A stretch of DNA of 64,000 bases, taken from Georgfuchsia toluolica (GTDB taxonomy: Bacteria; Pseudomonadota; Gammaproteobacteria; Burkholderiales; Rhodocyclaceae). Positions 17,566-26,860 of the stretch are shown here, in pieces (within the stretch, counting starts at the first letter, position 1; each line of letters starts with the position of its first letter). The stretch spans positions 1,426,001 through 1,490,000 of the forward strand of contig NZ_CAJQUM010000001.1 in assembly GCF_907163265.1 (NCBI RefSeq), written 5' to 3'. A program made the position numbers and the translations under genes. Below the pieces are notes generated by a model. That model was not told where the DNA came from and made no database searches. It saw nothing but the letters and a program-made list of their open reading frames with translations.

Positions 17566-18018
17566 TCAACTGTGGGGATCGCCTTGCTCGTGCCCGACGC
17601 GGATGAACTCGCGCCGGTTTGCTTCCGCAGCAAATTCTTCCAACTCGGGATCCATTGCATTGCGCGAGCTGACCATCCCGACCGGTTTGCCATTGTCGAC
17701 CACCGGCGCATGCCGGAAACCATTTTCCTGCATTATCACAAGCGCGTATCCATAAGACATGTTGGGAGCGACAGTCTTCGGCTCGGCAGTCATCACTTCG
17801 GCCACGCGCGTGGTGCGCGCATCCAACCCGCGCGCGATTACCCGAAACAGCGCATCGCGTTCGGTGAAGATTCCGACCAGGCGCTCCTGTTCGACAATCA
17901 TCGCAGCCCCGGTTTTCTTCTTCGCCATCAACTCTGCGGCTTTACTAACAGTGACCTCGGGCGAAAGCATAAGAGCCTTCTTCGGTTCCATAACATCTCT
18001 AACCAATAATTCAAACAC
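17566..18018 (-). CDS. Tandem CBS-domain protein
   Basis: The 150-residue protein has two CBS motifs: LLVRDVMEPKKALMLSPEVTVSKA ... GIFTERDALFRV, and VAEVMTAEPKTVAPNMSYGYAL ... GMVSSRNAMDPE. Such pairs bind adenosyl nucleotides and act as regulatory modules; the partner is unknown. I chose the GTG at 18018 (VFELLVRDVM) because GGAGGG lies 7 bp upstream. The open frame extends to 18114 but without domain content. The protein ends in an acidic tail with EFIRVGHEQGDPHS. Confidence 0.85.
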   Translation of the reverse strand: MFELLVRDVMEPKKALMLSPEVTVSKAAELMAKKKTGAAMIVEQERLVGIFTERDALFRVIARGLDARTTRVAEVMTAEPKTVAPNMSYGYALVIMQENGFRHAPVVDNGKPVGMVSSRNAMDPELEEFAAEANRREFIRVGHEQGDPHS

Positions 18019-18465
18019 GGCACTCCCTCCACCCGGCAACCACGATCCGAAACTTCCAACCACCAAAGGAACAGCGTTATCTACCCCGCCTATGCGCATC
18101 GCCACCCACATCACATTCTGTTTTCAAGCTGTGAGCGGATAGCCATCAATTGCTATGGAATAAATTACCGATGCCGGCATAATGACAGTGGTGAGTGCTG
18201 CTTCCAAACTACAAAGATAAAGAAGTTCTTATTACCCTTCTTTTCCGCGACTGCGTAAGATTTACGCGCGTTCGCAATCGGATCATTGACGCAAATCAAA
18301 AAATGCCGAGAAAATTGGCCCTATGCGCAGATAACTTTCGATTGCCGTAGTGATTTGACGCGTTCTTCCGTTTTTTGCCTACCTAATGGCCAAATCGGTT
18401 CAGGCAAAATGCGGCCGGGGCTGTGGCGAGTGAAACGCACCGCTCTCTCCGTCGTCAATATTACC
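18019..18465. other. 447-bp non-coding stretch with one FNR-like motif
   Basis: No credible gene is seen. TTGACGCAAATCAA at 18286-18299 matches the FNR/Anr palindrome TTGAT-N4-ATCAA at all but one position. It lies about 270 bp upstream of the CBS-domain gene start. The rest is AT-richer than its surroundings and contains the promoter of that gene. Confidence 0.45.
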
Positions 18466-19782
18466 TTACATCAGCTTCGACTTGGCGAGCGGTGGATTCT
18501 TGGCGAAATAGCGTTTTATACCGCGCAGGATGGCCGTGGCCATCTTGTCCTGATATTCGTCGTCGATAAGTCGCTTCTCTTCTTCCGGGTTTGAGATGAA
18601 GGCAGTTTCGACCAGGATGGAAGGAATATCCGGCGCCTTGAGCACGGCGAAGGCGGCTTCCTCGACCTTTCCCTTGTGCAGGTCGTTGATGCGGCCGAGT
18701 TCGCCCAGCACGTCCTTGCCCAGCTTGAGGCTGTCGTTCGCGGTCGCGGTCTGCGACAGGTCGAGCAGGGTGCGCGCAAGATAAGGATCCTTGACGCCAA
18801 GGTTGACACCACCAATCAAGTCGGCTGCATTTTCCTTCTGCGCCAGCCAGCGCGCCGCAGAAGAAGATGCGCCATGTTCGGACAATACAAAAACGCTGGA
18901 GCCGCGCGCCTCGGGCTTGATGAAGGCATCGGCATGGATCGAGACGAAAAGGTCGGCCTGCACACGCCGCGCCTTGCTCACACGCTGGCCAAGCGGCACG
19001 AAGAAGTCGCCGTCGCGGGTGAGAATGGAGCGCATATTGTCCTCGCCGTCGATCAAGGCTTTGAGCCGGCGCGCAATCGAAATGGTGACATTTTTTTCAT
19101 AGTTGCCGCCCTTCCCCACCGCGCCGGGATCCTCGCCGCCATGGCCGGGATCGAGCGCGATGGTGACCATGCGCACGATTTCGGGTTTCTGCCCCTTGGG
19201 CGGACGATTGGGATTGCGCTCGGCATCGAGCGGCTCGGGCGCATCTCTGGGCACGTCGCGCGGCAGCTGCTGCGATGGTGTGTCGTAGGGCGGAACATCG
19301 GGCTTCGATTGGAGCAGCGCCATGAGCGGGTCGACGGGTTCGAGCGGATACAGGTCGAGCACCAGGCGATGGCCATATTCGCCGACCGGGGCCAACGTGA
19401 ATACCTGCGGTTTGATCTCGCTCTTGAGTTCAATGACAAGCCGCACCACGCCCGGCTTGTTGCGCCCGGCGCGGATCAACTTGATATAGGGGTCGGTCTC
19501 GGAAATCTTGCCGGGCAGGCTTTGCAGCACCGAGTTGAACTCGACATCTTCGAGATCGACGACGAGCCGATCCGGATTTTTGACCAGAAGTTGCGTGTAT
19601 TTGATCGGGTGGTCATATTCGAGCGTGACGCGCGTGTAGTCCTGCGCCGGCCAGACGCGCACACCGAGGATGTTGGTGGCGGCATAGGCAGTGCGCATGC
19701 CGAGTGGCGTGACCAGCAGCGTCAGGCTCGCCGCCGCAAACTTCAGCGCATCGCGTCGGGTGCTGGAAAACTCGTCAGACAT
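18466..19782 (-). CDS. amiC: N-acetylmuramoyl-L-alanine amidase AmiC (Tat-exported)
   Basis: This periplasmic zinc amidase splits septal peptidoglycan during cell separation. The start at 19782 gives a twin-arginine signal STRRDALKFAAASLTLL (residues 6-22). An AMIN targeting domain follows at about 40-150. A Pro-rich linker leads to the Amidase_3 catalytic domain with IALDPGHGGEDPGAVG (zinc His), the Glu in KGGNYEKN, the SIHADAF zinc His, and a catalytic Glu in SILVETAFISN. It overlaps the upstream tsaE by 40 bp. About 438 residues, as expected. Confidence 0.94.
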   Translation of the reverse strand: MSDEFSSTRRDALKFAAASLTLLVTPLGMRTAYAATNILGVRVWPAQDYTRVTLEYDHPIKYTQLLVKNPDRLVVDLEDVEFNSVLQSLPGKISETDPYIKLIRAGRNKPGVVRLVIELKSEIKPQVFTLAPVGEYGHRLVLDLYPLEPVDPLMALLQSKPDVPPYDTPSQQLPRDVPRDAPEPLDAERNPNRPPKGQKPEIVRMVTIALDPGHGGEDPGAVGKGGNYEKNVTISIARRLKALIDGEDNMRSILTRDGDFFVPLGQRVSKARRVQADLFVSIHADAFIKPEARGSSVFVLSEHGASSSAARWLAQKENAADLIGGVNLGVKDPYLARTLLDLSQTATANDSLKLGKDVLGELGRINDLHKGKVEEAAFAVLKAPDIPSILVETAFISNPEEEKRLIDDEYQDKMATAILRGIKRYFAKNPPLAKSKLM

Positions 19783-20228
19783 GCCTCCCCCCTGTCGCTG
19801 CGGGCAACGATAGTGGCGATGCGTGCTTCGCCTGCAACGGCAAGCGACACCACAATGTCGGCGGGCGGGAGATAAGGCGTGGCATTGCGCGGCCACTCCA
19901 CAAGGCAGATTCCGTCGCCAGTAAAATACTCGTCGAGTCCTGCATCAAGATATTCTTCCGCCCGCGTGAAGCGATAAAAGTCGAAGTGAAACAAGTCTAG
20001 GCCAGAAACCGAATATTCCTCAACGAGAGTATAGGTAGGACTCTTGACCTTATCTGCGTACCCGAGGCCGCGCAGTAGCCCGCGCACCAGCGTGGTCTTG
20101 CCAGCACCGAGATCGCCTTCAAGAAAAACGCGCAGGCCTGGCACCAGCACCTTGCCGAGTTGCGCACCGAGTGCCAGCGTGGCGGCTTCGTTGGCCAGCG
20201 CGAGGCTTATGGATTTATGATCGGGCAT
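19743..20228 (-). CDS. tsaE: tRNA threonylcarbamoyladenosine biosynthesis ATPase TsaE
   Basis: The 161-residue P-loop ATPase works with TsaB and TsaD to make t6A37 in ANN-decoding tRNAs. Walker A is GDLGAGKTTLVRG; SPTYTLVEEY, HFDFYRF and LVEWPRN are also typical. I chose the ATG at 20228 (MPDHKSISLAL); the frame continues 32 codons upstream into queG without family support. Its ATG and the queG ATG share the tetranucleotide CATG (20226-20229) on opposite strands. It overlaps amiC at its 3' end. Confidence 0.93.
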   Translation of the reverse strand: MPDHKSISLALANEAATLALGAQLGKVLVPGLRVFLEGDLGAGKTTLVRGLLRGLGYADKVKSPTYTLVEEYSVSGLDLFHFDFYRFTRAEEYLDAGLDEYFTGDGICLVEWPRNATPYLPPADIVVSLAVAGEARIATIVARSDRGEACLTSFPAPDAMR

Positions 20229-21288
20229 GGATAAGGATTGGTCTTCGCTGGCAGAACGCATCAAGGACTGGGGACGGGAACTCGGCTTCGACGCCGTGGG
20301 CATCTCCGGCATCGGCCTCGGCACGGCCGAAGCGGGCCTGCAAGCCTGGCTCGATGCCGGATACCACGGCGAGATGGATTATATGGCGCGCCACGGCATG
20401 AAGCGCGCGAGGCCCGCCGAGTTGGTGCCGGGCACGCTGTCGGTGATCAGCGTGCGCATGAACTACAAGACAAAAGCGCGGGACGCCGATGCGGTTCATG
20501 TCGATGCCAATCGCGCCTACATCTCGCGCTATGCCTTGGGACGCGACTATCACAAGGTGCTGCGCAACCGCCTGCAAAGCCTCGCCGAAAGGATTCGCGC
20601 CGAGGTTGGCGAATACGGCTACCGCGTATTCGCCGATTCGGCGCCCGTGCTCGAAGTGGAAATCGCGCAACGTGCCGGCTTGGGCTGGCGCGGCAAGCAC
20701 ACCCTGCTGCTGCATCGCGAGGCAGGCTCGTGTTTTTTCCTCGGTGAGATATTCGCCAACCTGCCGCTGCCACACGACAAGCAGCAGATCAACAACTATT
20801 GTGGCAGTTGCTCGGCCTGCATCGATGCCTGCCCGACCGGAGCCATTGTCGCGCCGTATCAGGTGGATGCACGGCGCTGTATTTCCTATCTCACGATTGA
20901 ATTGAAGAGCGCAATCCCTCTGGAGTTGCGGCCGCTGATCGGCAACCGCGTCTACGGCTGCGATGATTGCCAGCTCTGCTGCCCGTGGAACCGCTTCGCC
21001 CGGCTCACGCCTGAAGAGGACTTTTCGGTGCGCAATGGACTGGACGCTGCGACACTGGAGGAGTTATTCCAGTGGAATGAACACGAGTTCGAACAACGCC
21101 TGGCCGGCTCGGCAATACGCCGCATCGGTTACGAGCGCTGGCTGCGCAACATCGCCGTTGGGCTGGGCAATGCGCCGACATCGGCCTCCGTACTCGCGGC
21201 GCTTGAAGCGCGCCGCGATCATCCCTCGGCCCTGGTGCGCGAGCATGTTGCCTGGGCGCTCAGGCAACATGGGCGCCGCGCAGATTGA
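20227..21288 (+). CDS. queG: Epoxyqueuosine reductase QueG
   Basis: The 353-residue cobalamin and iron-sulfur enzyme reduces epoxyqueuosine to queuosine in tRNA. The two [4Fe-4S] motifs CGSCSACIDACPTGAI (about 197-212) and CDDCQLCCPWN (about 246-256) are intact. The N-terminal cobalamin-binding region has YALGRDYHKVLR and FADSAPVLE. A C-terminal HEAT-like region ends the protein. It starts back-to-back with tsaE and ends 2 bp before the convergent gltX. Confidence 0.95.
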   Translation: MDKDWSSLAERIKDWGRELGFDAVGISGIGLGTAEAGLQAWLDAGYHGEMDYMARHGMKRARPAELVPGTLSVISVRMNYKTKARDADAVHVDANRAYISRYALGRDYHKVLRNRLQSLAERIRAEVGEYGYRVFADSAPVLEVEIAQRAGLGWRGKHTLLLHREAGSCFFLGEIFANLPLPHDKQQINNYCGSCSACIDACPTGAIVAPYQVDARRCISYLTIELKSAIPLELRPLIGNRVYGCDDCQLCCPWNRFARLTPEEDFSVRNGLDAATLEELFQWNEHEFEQRLAGSAIRRIGYERWLRNIAVGLGNAPTSASVLAALEARRDHPSALVREHVAWALRQHGRRAD

Positions 21289-21290
21289 AT

Positions 21291-22688
21291 TCAGAGGTGG
21301 TGATCGAGTCGATTCAACACTCGCTCCCGCCCCAGCACTTCCAGCACGGCATCAATCGACGGCGACTGTGGCTGGCCGAGCAGCAGCACGCGCAGCGGTA
21401 TCGCGACCTGCGGCATTTTCAGATTGGTTTCCTTGCAGGTGTCCTTGATCGCCTGCGACAGGGAAGACTTATTCCACGCGGCAAAGCCGAATTTCTCGCG
21501 CAATATTTTGAGCGCAGGGCGCGCCGCATCGGTGAAATGGATCGTCAGCATTTCCTCGGAAGGGCGAATCTCGGTGACGAAAGGTTCAACGGCATCGGTC
21601 AGTTCGTTGAGGTTGATTGCACGATCCTTGTAAAGCGCCAGCGCATTTTCCAGACGCGGCCCTGTTTCGGGATTGATGCCGCGCCGCGCCAGACGCCGCG
21701 CGACATCGGAGGCCAGGCGGCCATCATCCGCGTGCTTGATGTAATGCTGGTTCAACCAGTTCAACTTCTCGGTGTTGAACTGCGCCGCCGAAGCCGTGAT
21801 GTGGGCCAGATCGAACCATTCGACGAATTGCTCGCGCGAAAAGATTTCCTCGTCCCCATGCGACCAGCCGAGGCGCGCAAGATAGTTGATCACTGCCTCG
21901 GGCAGATAGCCGTCCTCGTCGTACTGCATCACCGACACCGCACCGTGGCGCTTCGACAGCTTGGCGCCGTCGTCGCCGAGAATCATGGACAGGTGGGCAT
22001 AGGCGGGGATCGGCGCACCAAGCGCCTTGAGGATGTTGATCTGGCGCGGCGTGTTGTTGACGTGATCGTCGCCACGGATGACATGGGTGATGGCCATGTC
22101 CCAGTCGTCGACCACGACGCAGAAATTATAGGTCGGCGTGCCGTCGGCGCGCGCAATGACAAGATCATCAAGTTCGTCGTTGGCAAACTCGATGCGGCCC
22201 TTGACCAGATCGTCCCATGCGGTAACGCCATCGAGCGGATTGCGGAAGCGCACCACGGGATCAACTCCGGCAGGAAAGGGTGGCAGCGCCTTGTCCGGTT
22301 CCGGTCGCCAGCGTCCGTCGTAGCGTGGTTTTTCGCCGCGCGTCCGCTGCGCCTCGCGCATCTGCTCCAGTTCTTCGGGCGGCGTATAGCAATGATAGGC
22401 CGCGCCGGCGGCAAGCATCTGCGCAATTACTTCCTTGTAGCGCGGCATCCGCTGCATCTGGTAGAACGGGCCCTCGTCGTGATCGAGACCCAGCCACCGC
22501 ATGCCGTCGAGAATCGCCTGCACCGCCTCCGGCGTCGAACGTGCCACATCGGTATCTTCGACGCGGAGAATGAACATCCCCTGATGGTGCCGTGCATAGG
22601 CCCAGGAAAACAGCGCGGTGCGCGCGCCGCCGATATGCAGAAAACCGGTCGGGCTGGGGGCAAAGCGGGTTCGGATATTGTTGCTCAT
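21291..22688 (-). CDS. gltX: Glutamate--tRNA ligase
   Basis: This 465-residue class I aminoacyl-tRNA synthetase charges tRNA-Glu. The HIGH-like motif is [18 protein letters not shown] and the KMSKS motif is KLSKRHGA. The zinc-binding cysteines of some bacterial GluRS proteins are replaced here (YHCYTPPEE). The C-terminal anticodon-binding helical domain closes with GRERVLNRL. Converges on queG with only 2 bp between stop codons. Confidence 0.96.
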   Translation of the reverse strand: MSNNIRTRFAPSPTGFLHIGGARTALFSWAYARHHQGMFILRVEDTDVARSTPEAVQAILDGMRWLGLDHDEGPFYQMQRMPRYKEVIAQMLAAGAAYHCYTPPEELEQMREAQRTRGEKPRYDGRWRPEPDKALPPFPAGVDPVVRFRNPLDGVTAWDDLVKGRIEFANDELDDLVIARADGTPTYNFCVVVDDWDMAITHVIRGDDHVNNTPRQINILKALGAPIPAYAHLSMILGDDGAKLSKRHGAVSVMQYDEDGYLPEAVINYLARLGWSHGDEEIFSREQFVEWFDLAHITASAAQFNTEKLNWLNQHYIKHADDGRLASDVARRLARRGINPETGPRLENALALYKDRAINLNELTDAVEPFVTEIRPSEEMLTIHFTDAARPALKILREKFGFAAWNKSSLSQAIKDTCKETNLKMPQVAIPLRVLLLGQPQSPSIDAVLEVLGRERVLNRLDHHL

Positions 22689-22803
22689 GGTGCATGAATA
22701 CTGTTTGTCGTAATACGGTAGATTTTACGCGACCAAGCCACGTAAACCAGTTTGAATTGACCGCGAATCGGGATTTGTGATTAAATGCGCGCCTCCCCGC
22801 AAG

Positions 22804-22878
22804 GGGCGGTTAGCTCAGCGGTAGAGCACTGCCTTCACACGGCAGGGGTCACTGGTTCGATCCCAGTACCGCCCACCA
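22804..22878 (+). tRNA. tRNA-Val (anticodon CAC)
   Basis: A complete cloverleaf is seen. Acceptor arms GGGCGGT (22804-22810) and ACCGCCC (22868-22874) pair. The D arm contains TTAGCTCAGCGGTAGAGCA. The anticodon stem CTGCC/GGCAG holds the loop TTCACAC with anticodon CAC. The T arm contains GGTTCGATCC, and ACCA is encoded at the 3' end. It reads GUG codons. Confidence 0.97.
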
Positions 22879-23123
22879 AATAAGCATCCAGCAATATCTC
22901 AGCAAGTCCCACAAGCCCGCCAAGTATCGCCACCATATCCCACCAACGAAGTCCAATAAAGTCCGACAAAGCCGTATAAACGCGAGTCTGGAGCGGATTT
23001 AAATGTCGATATTGTCCGACAAGGTTTATTGACATCTGGGGGCAACTGGCCATATGCCTAAGGAGTTGCCCCCATGCCTTTATTCGTAAAGGAAATTGAT
23101 AACACCCTTGTACCTATCGGAAA
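22879..23123. mobile_element. Possible scar of a tRNA-targeting integrase (attachment flank)
   Basis: Directly after tRNA-Val lies a run with repeated AAGTCC/GTCCGACAAA units. It ends in a perfect 11-bp inverted repeat, TGGGGGCAACT (23037-23047) and AGTTGCCCCCA (23064-23074), just before an ATGCCTTTA that opens a 17-codon frame. From memory, similar inverted repeats precede tRNA-borne tyrosine-recombinase genes whose proteins start MPL. No integrase gene remains here. This is an inference; the region may simply be neutral spacer. Confidence 0.35.
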
Positions 23124-25253
23124 TTAGCGCTGCTGCTCGCTTCGCTGAAAGCGTCTTGGATACAACTTGTTGGCGGGCTCGCCGGGCAGCGATGCAGGGG
23201 CTTCCTGCTGTCTGCTTTCAAGCGGCCGCTCGACATGCTCCCGACGCATTTGACGCATTTCACCTAATGGCATTGGTGTTGTCTTTTCAGGCTTGGCGTT
23301 CTGCGGCGCTTGTTCATGTCGCGGCGACATCGAGTGCTCGGCTTGAGGCGATGCAACTACCGGCATTCGCGGCGCTTCGCGTTGCATGATTACCGGCGCC
23401 GGCGGCGGTACAGTAATGATTCGTGCCGGCTCTTGTTCACGCCGTTGAACCTGCGGCGCTTCGATAATTCGTGAGGGCTGCTGCTGTTGCGGCATCGGCC
23501 TCGCCTGCTCCGGCACTGACGGTTTGGTCGTGCTGCTTTCCTGCCGCAACTGCGGCAGTGGCACCTGCGGTAACCATGTCTCCACGCGCGGCGGATCGGG
23601 GGCTCGGCGCGGTTCGTTGCGTTCTGGTCCGGCTGATTGGCCGAAGCGCGCCCATGGCGTTTTTTGTCCCGTTTGTTGCGGGCGCACCGTGATGAGCTTG
23701 TCGGGCGACGATTGTTGTTGCGCTTGCAACTTGTTGTCCTGCCGTTCGGCCTGCAGAGGCCGCCAGCGCTGGGGCGGACGATGCAATCCAACGGCCGGCC
23801 GGTTCAGGACATTTGCTGCGGGCATTATGGATTTCACCGCTGATGGCGCTAAGCTGACGGCTTCGGGGCGCATCGGATGTTGTCCGGCAATAGGTCTCAA
23901 ATCTTTAATATGCGCGGCTTCAATATGCCGGATATCGGCAATATGCCCGTGCCCAAACTCCTTTTCCGGGATGGCGATCACGGCATTGTGCTGATTGATA
24001 TTTCGATACCTGATGTTGGTAATGTTGTTGATCACAGTATTGTGCTGTATCACCACATTGTTGACGACGCGCGGCCCTGCCCAGCCACCCCACCACGGCC
24101 GTCCGACAAAACTGCGTTGTCCCCACCACGGCAAACATGGCTCGCCCCAGCCGAGCGCGACCCAACTGACTGCAGCTCCGCCGAAGCCGATTTGCAAGCC
24201 GCCGCCACTGCCGTTAAAGAAGGCGACCAGCGCCGGCGCATAGATGGGATGGTGATGGCGCGGGCCGGGCGCCCAAGCCCAGAAACCACTGATATTGACC
24301 CAGCGTCCGTAGTGATAGGGCGCCCAACCCCACGGCGCCGTATCGACCCAGGTCCACGCATAAACCGGATCCCAGACCCACGAACCGCTGCTGTAAGGCG
24401 CCCAGTCCGGCGCCATGCCGTTTGGCACCCATACCGGTCCGTAATCCGGCGTCACGCGCCAGTTGCCGTTATGGTCCAGATCGTCGGTGCCGTATACCTC
24501 CGGCGACACATAGCGATTGCTGATGGCCTCGGTCAGGTCGTCGGTGCGGGTGTAATTCCATTGATCCCACGTGTCGGTGTCGGGCGCGACATAAGTCTCG
24601 ACATTGCCATCGCCGCCAGCTTCTATCACGGCTTCCTGACTTGGCGCAATCAGCCGGCTGTCGCCATCGGGCAGGGTCACTGTGGCTTCGCCGCCACGCC
24701 GGACGACGAAGTGAGTGGTGCTGTCGGTGATCTCCAGCCGATAGTAGCCGGCACTATCAATGTTGAAGGCAGCCGAAGGCGTGTCGATTTCCACGCTGCG
24801 GCCGGCGGGGAGGCCGCGCAGATCGAATGCCGCAATGCCGGAGGTCACCTTGAATTGTTGAAGTCCCGGCTCATTGCCAAGCAGCGTCAACATCGTGTTC
24901 TGCGCCATGCGCACATAGGCGCGCGCGCCAACCTGCACTTCAAGTGTCGCGGCGGCGGCGGTATAAAGCGCATCGCCGGCGGCGAGCGCTGTATTGACCT
25001 GGGCCGGCGACCAGTTCTCGGCGCCTGGCCGCCAGAATGATGCGGTACCGCTCACCATGCCGATGCGTGATGGCGTGGGCAGCTCCTGAACATTTGGCTC
25101 TTGCGCAAAAACAGGCCGCGGGGCAGCGGACATCAGCACGGCAAAGGCGCAAAACGCCGACACTACGCGAAGCAGCACGAAAGAGTAACGAAGGGGCTTA
25201 TCGAACCTGAACATAGTGTACAAAACGTCCAGTGACAAAATACGTTGACTCAC
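23124..25253 (-). CDS. FecR/DUF6600-like secreted Trp-rich protein
   Basis: The product is up to 709 residues and starts with a signal sequence (hydrophobic RVVSAFCAFAVLMSAA, cleavage near VFAQE). The ATG at 25214 is an alternative start. Residues about 65-235 look like a FecR-type domain (GDALYTAAAATLEVQVG ... LPDGDSRLIAPSQEAVIEAG). A Trp/Tyr-rich block follows at about 270-400 with repeated W-x-P-Y-x-x-G-x-W units (YGPVWVPNG, YSSGSWVWDPVY, WGWAPYHYGRW), as in DUF6600 proteins. The last 250 residues are Pro/Gln/Arg-rich and low complexity. Function is unknown; it is likely periplasmic or surface associated. Confidence 0.75.
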   Translation of the reverse strand: MSQRILSLDVLYTMFRFDKPLRYSFVLLRVVSAFCAFAVLMSAAPRPVFAQEPNVQELPTPSRIGMVSGTASFWRPGAENWSPAQVNTALAAGDALYTAAAATLEVQVGARAYVRMAQNTMLTLLGNEPGLQQFKVTSGIAAFDLRGLPAGRSVEIDTPSAAFNIDSAGYYRLEITDSTTHFVVRRGGEATVTLPDGDSRLIAPSQEAVIEAGGDGNVETYVAPDTDTWDQWNYTRTDDLTEAISNRYVSPEVYGTDDLDHNGNWRVTPDYGPVWVPNGMAPDWAPYSSGSWVWDPVYAWTWVDTAPWGWAPYHYGRWVNISGFWAWAPGPRHHHPIYAPALVAFFNGSGGGLQIGFGGAAVSWVALGWGEPCLPWWGQRSFVGRPWWGGWAGPRVVNNVVIQHNTVINNITNIRYRNINQHNAVIAIPEKEFGHGHIADIRHIEAAHIKDLRPIAGQHPMRPEAVSLAPSAVKSIMPAANVLNRPAVGLHRPPQRWRPLQAERQDNKLQAQQQSSPDKLITVRPQQTGQKTPWARFGQSAGPERNEPRRAPDPPRVETWLPQVPLPQLRQESSTTKPSVPEQARPMPQQQQPSRIIEAPQVQRREQEPARIITVPPPAPVIMQREAPRMPVVASPQAEHSMSPRHEQAPQNAKPEKTTPMPLGEMRQMRREHVERPLESRQQEAPASLPGEPANKLYPRRFQRSEQQR

Positions 25254-25299
25254 TGCAATGCGACCGGGGGCGACAACGCGGATGGGGACTGAGTTTGGC

Positions 25300-25475
25300 T
25301 GCCAAAGCTAGCCGCCGTGTATACGGCGGCCCCAAGCCGTGGCAGGTTTCTGTCCCTGCAAAAACCCTCCCCGCATCGCATTATGCGGCAAATGCGTTCA
25401 CCCTTCCGGGTGAACGTCCCGAGGAGAAAAAGAGGGCGGTTGCTAGGGTTTCTTCCGAAACTCCGAAAGGAGTGC
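25300..25475 (-). promoter_or_regulatory. Hairpin-rich leader upstream of the DUF6600-like gene
   Basis: Several perfect stems are packed in this gap: CGTTCACCC/GGGTGAACG (25395-25416, loop TTCC), GCCGCCGT/ATACGGCGGC around 25311-25331, a CTGCCA/TGGCAG outer pair enclosing the latter, and ACTCC-GAAA-GGAGT (25461-25474). The last can act as a terminator stem for the cytochrome gene ending at 25493. The others could form a structured 5' leader. I could not match it to a riboswitch class I know. Confidence 0.45.
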
Positions 25476-25492
25476 AATCATTGGATAAGCGC

Positions 25493-26611
25493 TCATTTTG
25501 CCGGCTGGCTGGCATACCATGACGCGAGACTTTCAATGATGGCATTGTTGTAGGGATAGCTCATATTGTGCATCATTGAACTTTCGCGCTTGCCGTCGCG
25601 ATACGCCCTTAGCGCCATGATGAGATAGTCCTTGTCCTGTCCTCTCAATTTCGGCATGACGATCGCAGGATTGTCTTCAGCGTCGTGGCAACGATTACAT
25701 TTCTCCGCCAGATCCTGGTTCGTACCCGGCATCTGGCTGGCGGGACTGGATTTCTGGACTGCATAAAAAGCGGCGATATTCTCGAGATCCTTGTCGCTGA
25801 GGGCGGCCACGTAACGCTGCATCGCCCAATTCTGGCGGGTCGTGCGATAGGCCTTGGCGGCGTTAATAAGGTACACGGGATCCTGGCCTGCCAGCGACGG
25901 CGTTGATGCGTCGTTGCTTACGCCACGGGGGCCGTGGCAACCGCCGCACATGGCGGTCGCGGGTTCCCCAGCTGCGGGATCTCCGCGCGCCGGGGCGATA
26001 CGCTGAGCAGGGATTTGCGCTGAAAAATAAAGTGCAAGGTTTTCTATCGCAATTACGTCGGAAGACTGCAGCATCGATTTCATCACAGCCACCTTGCGTT
26101 CTCCGCTGTGATACTCCCGTATCGCAGCGACAAGATAGTGCGGCTGTTGGCCCGCCAAACTGGGCGTGCCCGGGATCTTGCTGTTTCCGTCAGCGCCATG
26201 GCATTTGGCGCATTCTGCCGCCAGCGCCTTGCCCTGCTCATAGGGAGATGATTGCTTGACATCCGATGACGCGATCGCGACTGGCAGCTGGCTGGCGTAG
26301 TACGCAGCCACGTTGCGCAAATCCGCATCGCTCATATTTTCCGCCATGCCCTTTAGTGCTGCATGGGTACGCCGACCATCCTTGTACTCATACAGAGATG
26401 CGAGCAGAAAGCGTACTCGTTGCGCCGCGAGGTGGGGTATTCCCGGGGCAACACCACGGCCATCCAGGCCATGACAGGCCTTGCAGTCGCGCTCCGCGAT
26501 GACTTTGCCCGCGCCCACATCTCCTGCGGCGGATTTGGCGGTTGATGTTCCTTTATCCGTACAGCCAATCAGCATCACTGACAGCGCAATTCCCAGTACA
26601 AAATTTTTCAT
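25493..26611 (-). CDS. Tetraheme c4-like cytochrome lipoprotein
   Basis: The 372-residue protein starts MKNFVLGIALSVMLIGC, a lipoprotein signal with Cys17 as lipidation site. I prefer the ATG at 26611 over an in-frame TTG four codons upstream. Four class I cytochrome c domains follow, with CKACH (C43), CAKCH (C134), CGGCH (C222) and CNRCH (C305). Each of the first three is followed by a GxPxLAxQ segment and an alternating Ala/Tyr helix, as in diheme cytochrome c4. It is therefore a doubled c4 that could ferry electrons in the periplasm. It is a paralog of the protein at 31350-32567. Confidence 0.88.
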   Translation of the reverse strand: MKNFVLGIALSVMLIGCTDKGTSTAKSAAGDVGAGKVIAERDCKACHGLDGRGVAPGIPHLAAQRVRFLLASLYEYKDGRRTHAALKGMAENMSDADLRNVAAYYASQLPVAIASSDVKQSSPYEQGKALAAECAKCHGADGNSKIPGTPSLAGQQPHYLVAAIREYHSGERKVAVMKSMLQSSDVIAIENLALYFSAQIPAQRIAPARGDPAAGEPATAMCGGCHGPRGVSNDASTPSLAGQDPVYLINAAKAYRTTRQNWAMQRYVAALSDKDLENIAAFYAVQKSSPASQMPGTNQDLAEKCNRCHDAEDNPAIVMPKLRGQDKDYLIMALRAYRDGKRESSMMHNMSYPYNNAIIESLASWYASQPAK

Positions 26612-26860
26612 TGGAAATCCCAAGAATTAGTTAAACCGCGACTTGCTTCCAGTCATTTTCACAGCACCACAAATGAATTCTATCTCGATAACAGACGAAA
26701 AAATAGGCTGCTCTCTCTGCGGCGCATATGACTTGTTCCTTTGTTCATACTCTGCTGAAAAAAACGCCCCAGATTTACCCTAAAGTTGTCTCGTTTCCAA
26801 CTGGCTTTGAAACAGCACGGACACGCAGAGACTTATTCACTCTGTGTGCCCGCTGCCATG

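Noticed and set aside
18676-19875. Plus-strand frame of 399 codons opposite amiC
   Set aside because: AmiC is fully supported by its Tat signal, AMIN domain and zinc motifs; the antisense frame has none.
21285-22697. Plus-strand frame of 470 codons opposite gltX
   Set aside because: GltX motifs HIGH-like and KLSKR are intact on the other strand; the shadow lacks any domain.
22835-23053. 72-codon minus-strand frame ending GTGIEPVTPAV
   Set aside because: The end is the well-known spurious peptide from reading antisense through a tRNA; the rest covers the possible attachment flank.
25300-25475. Cyclic-di-GMP or cobalamin riboswitch
   Set aside because: I compared the hairpins with remembered conserved boxes of these classes and found no convincing match, so only a structured leader is reported.
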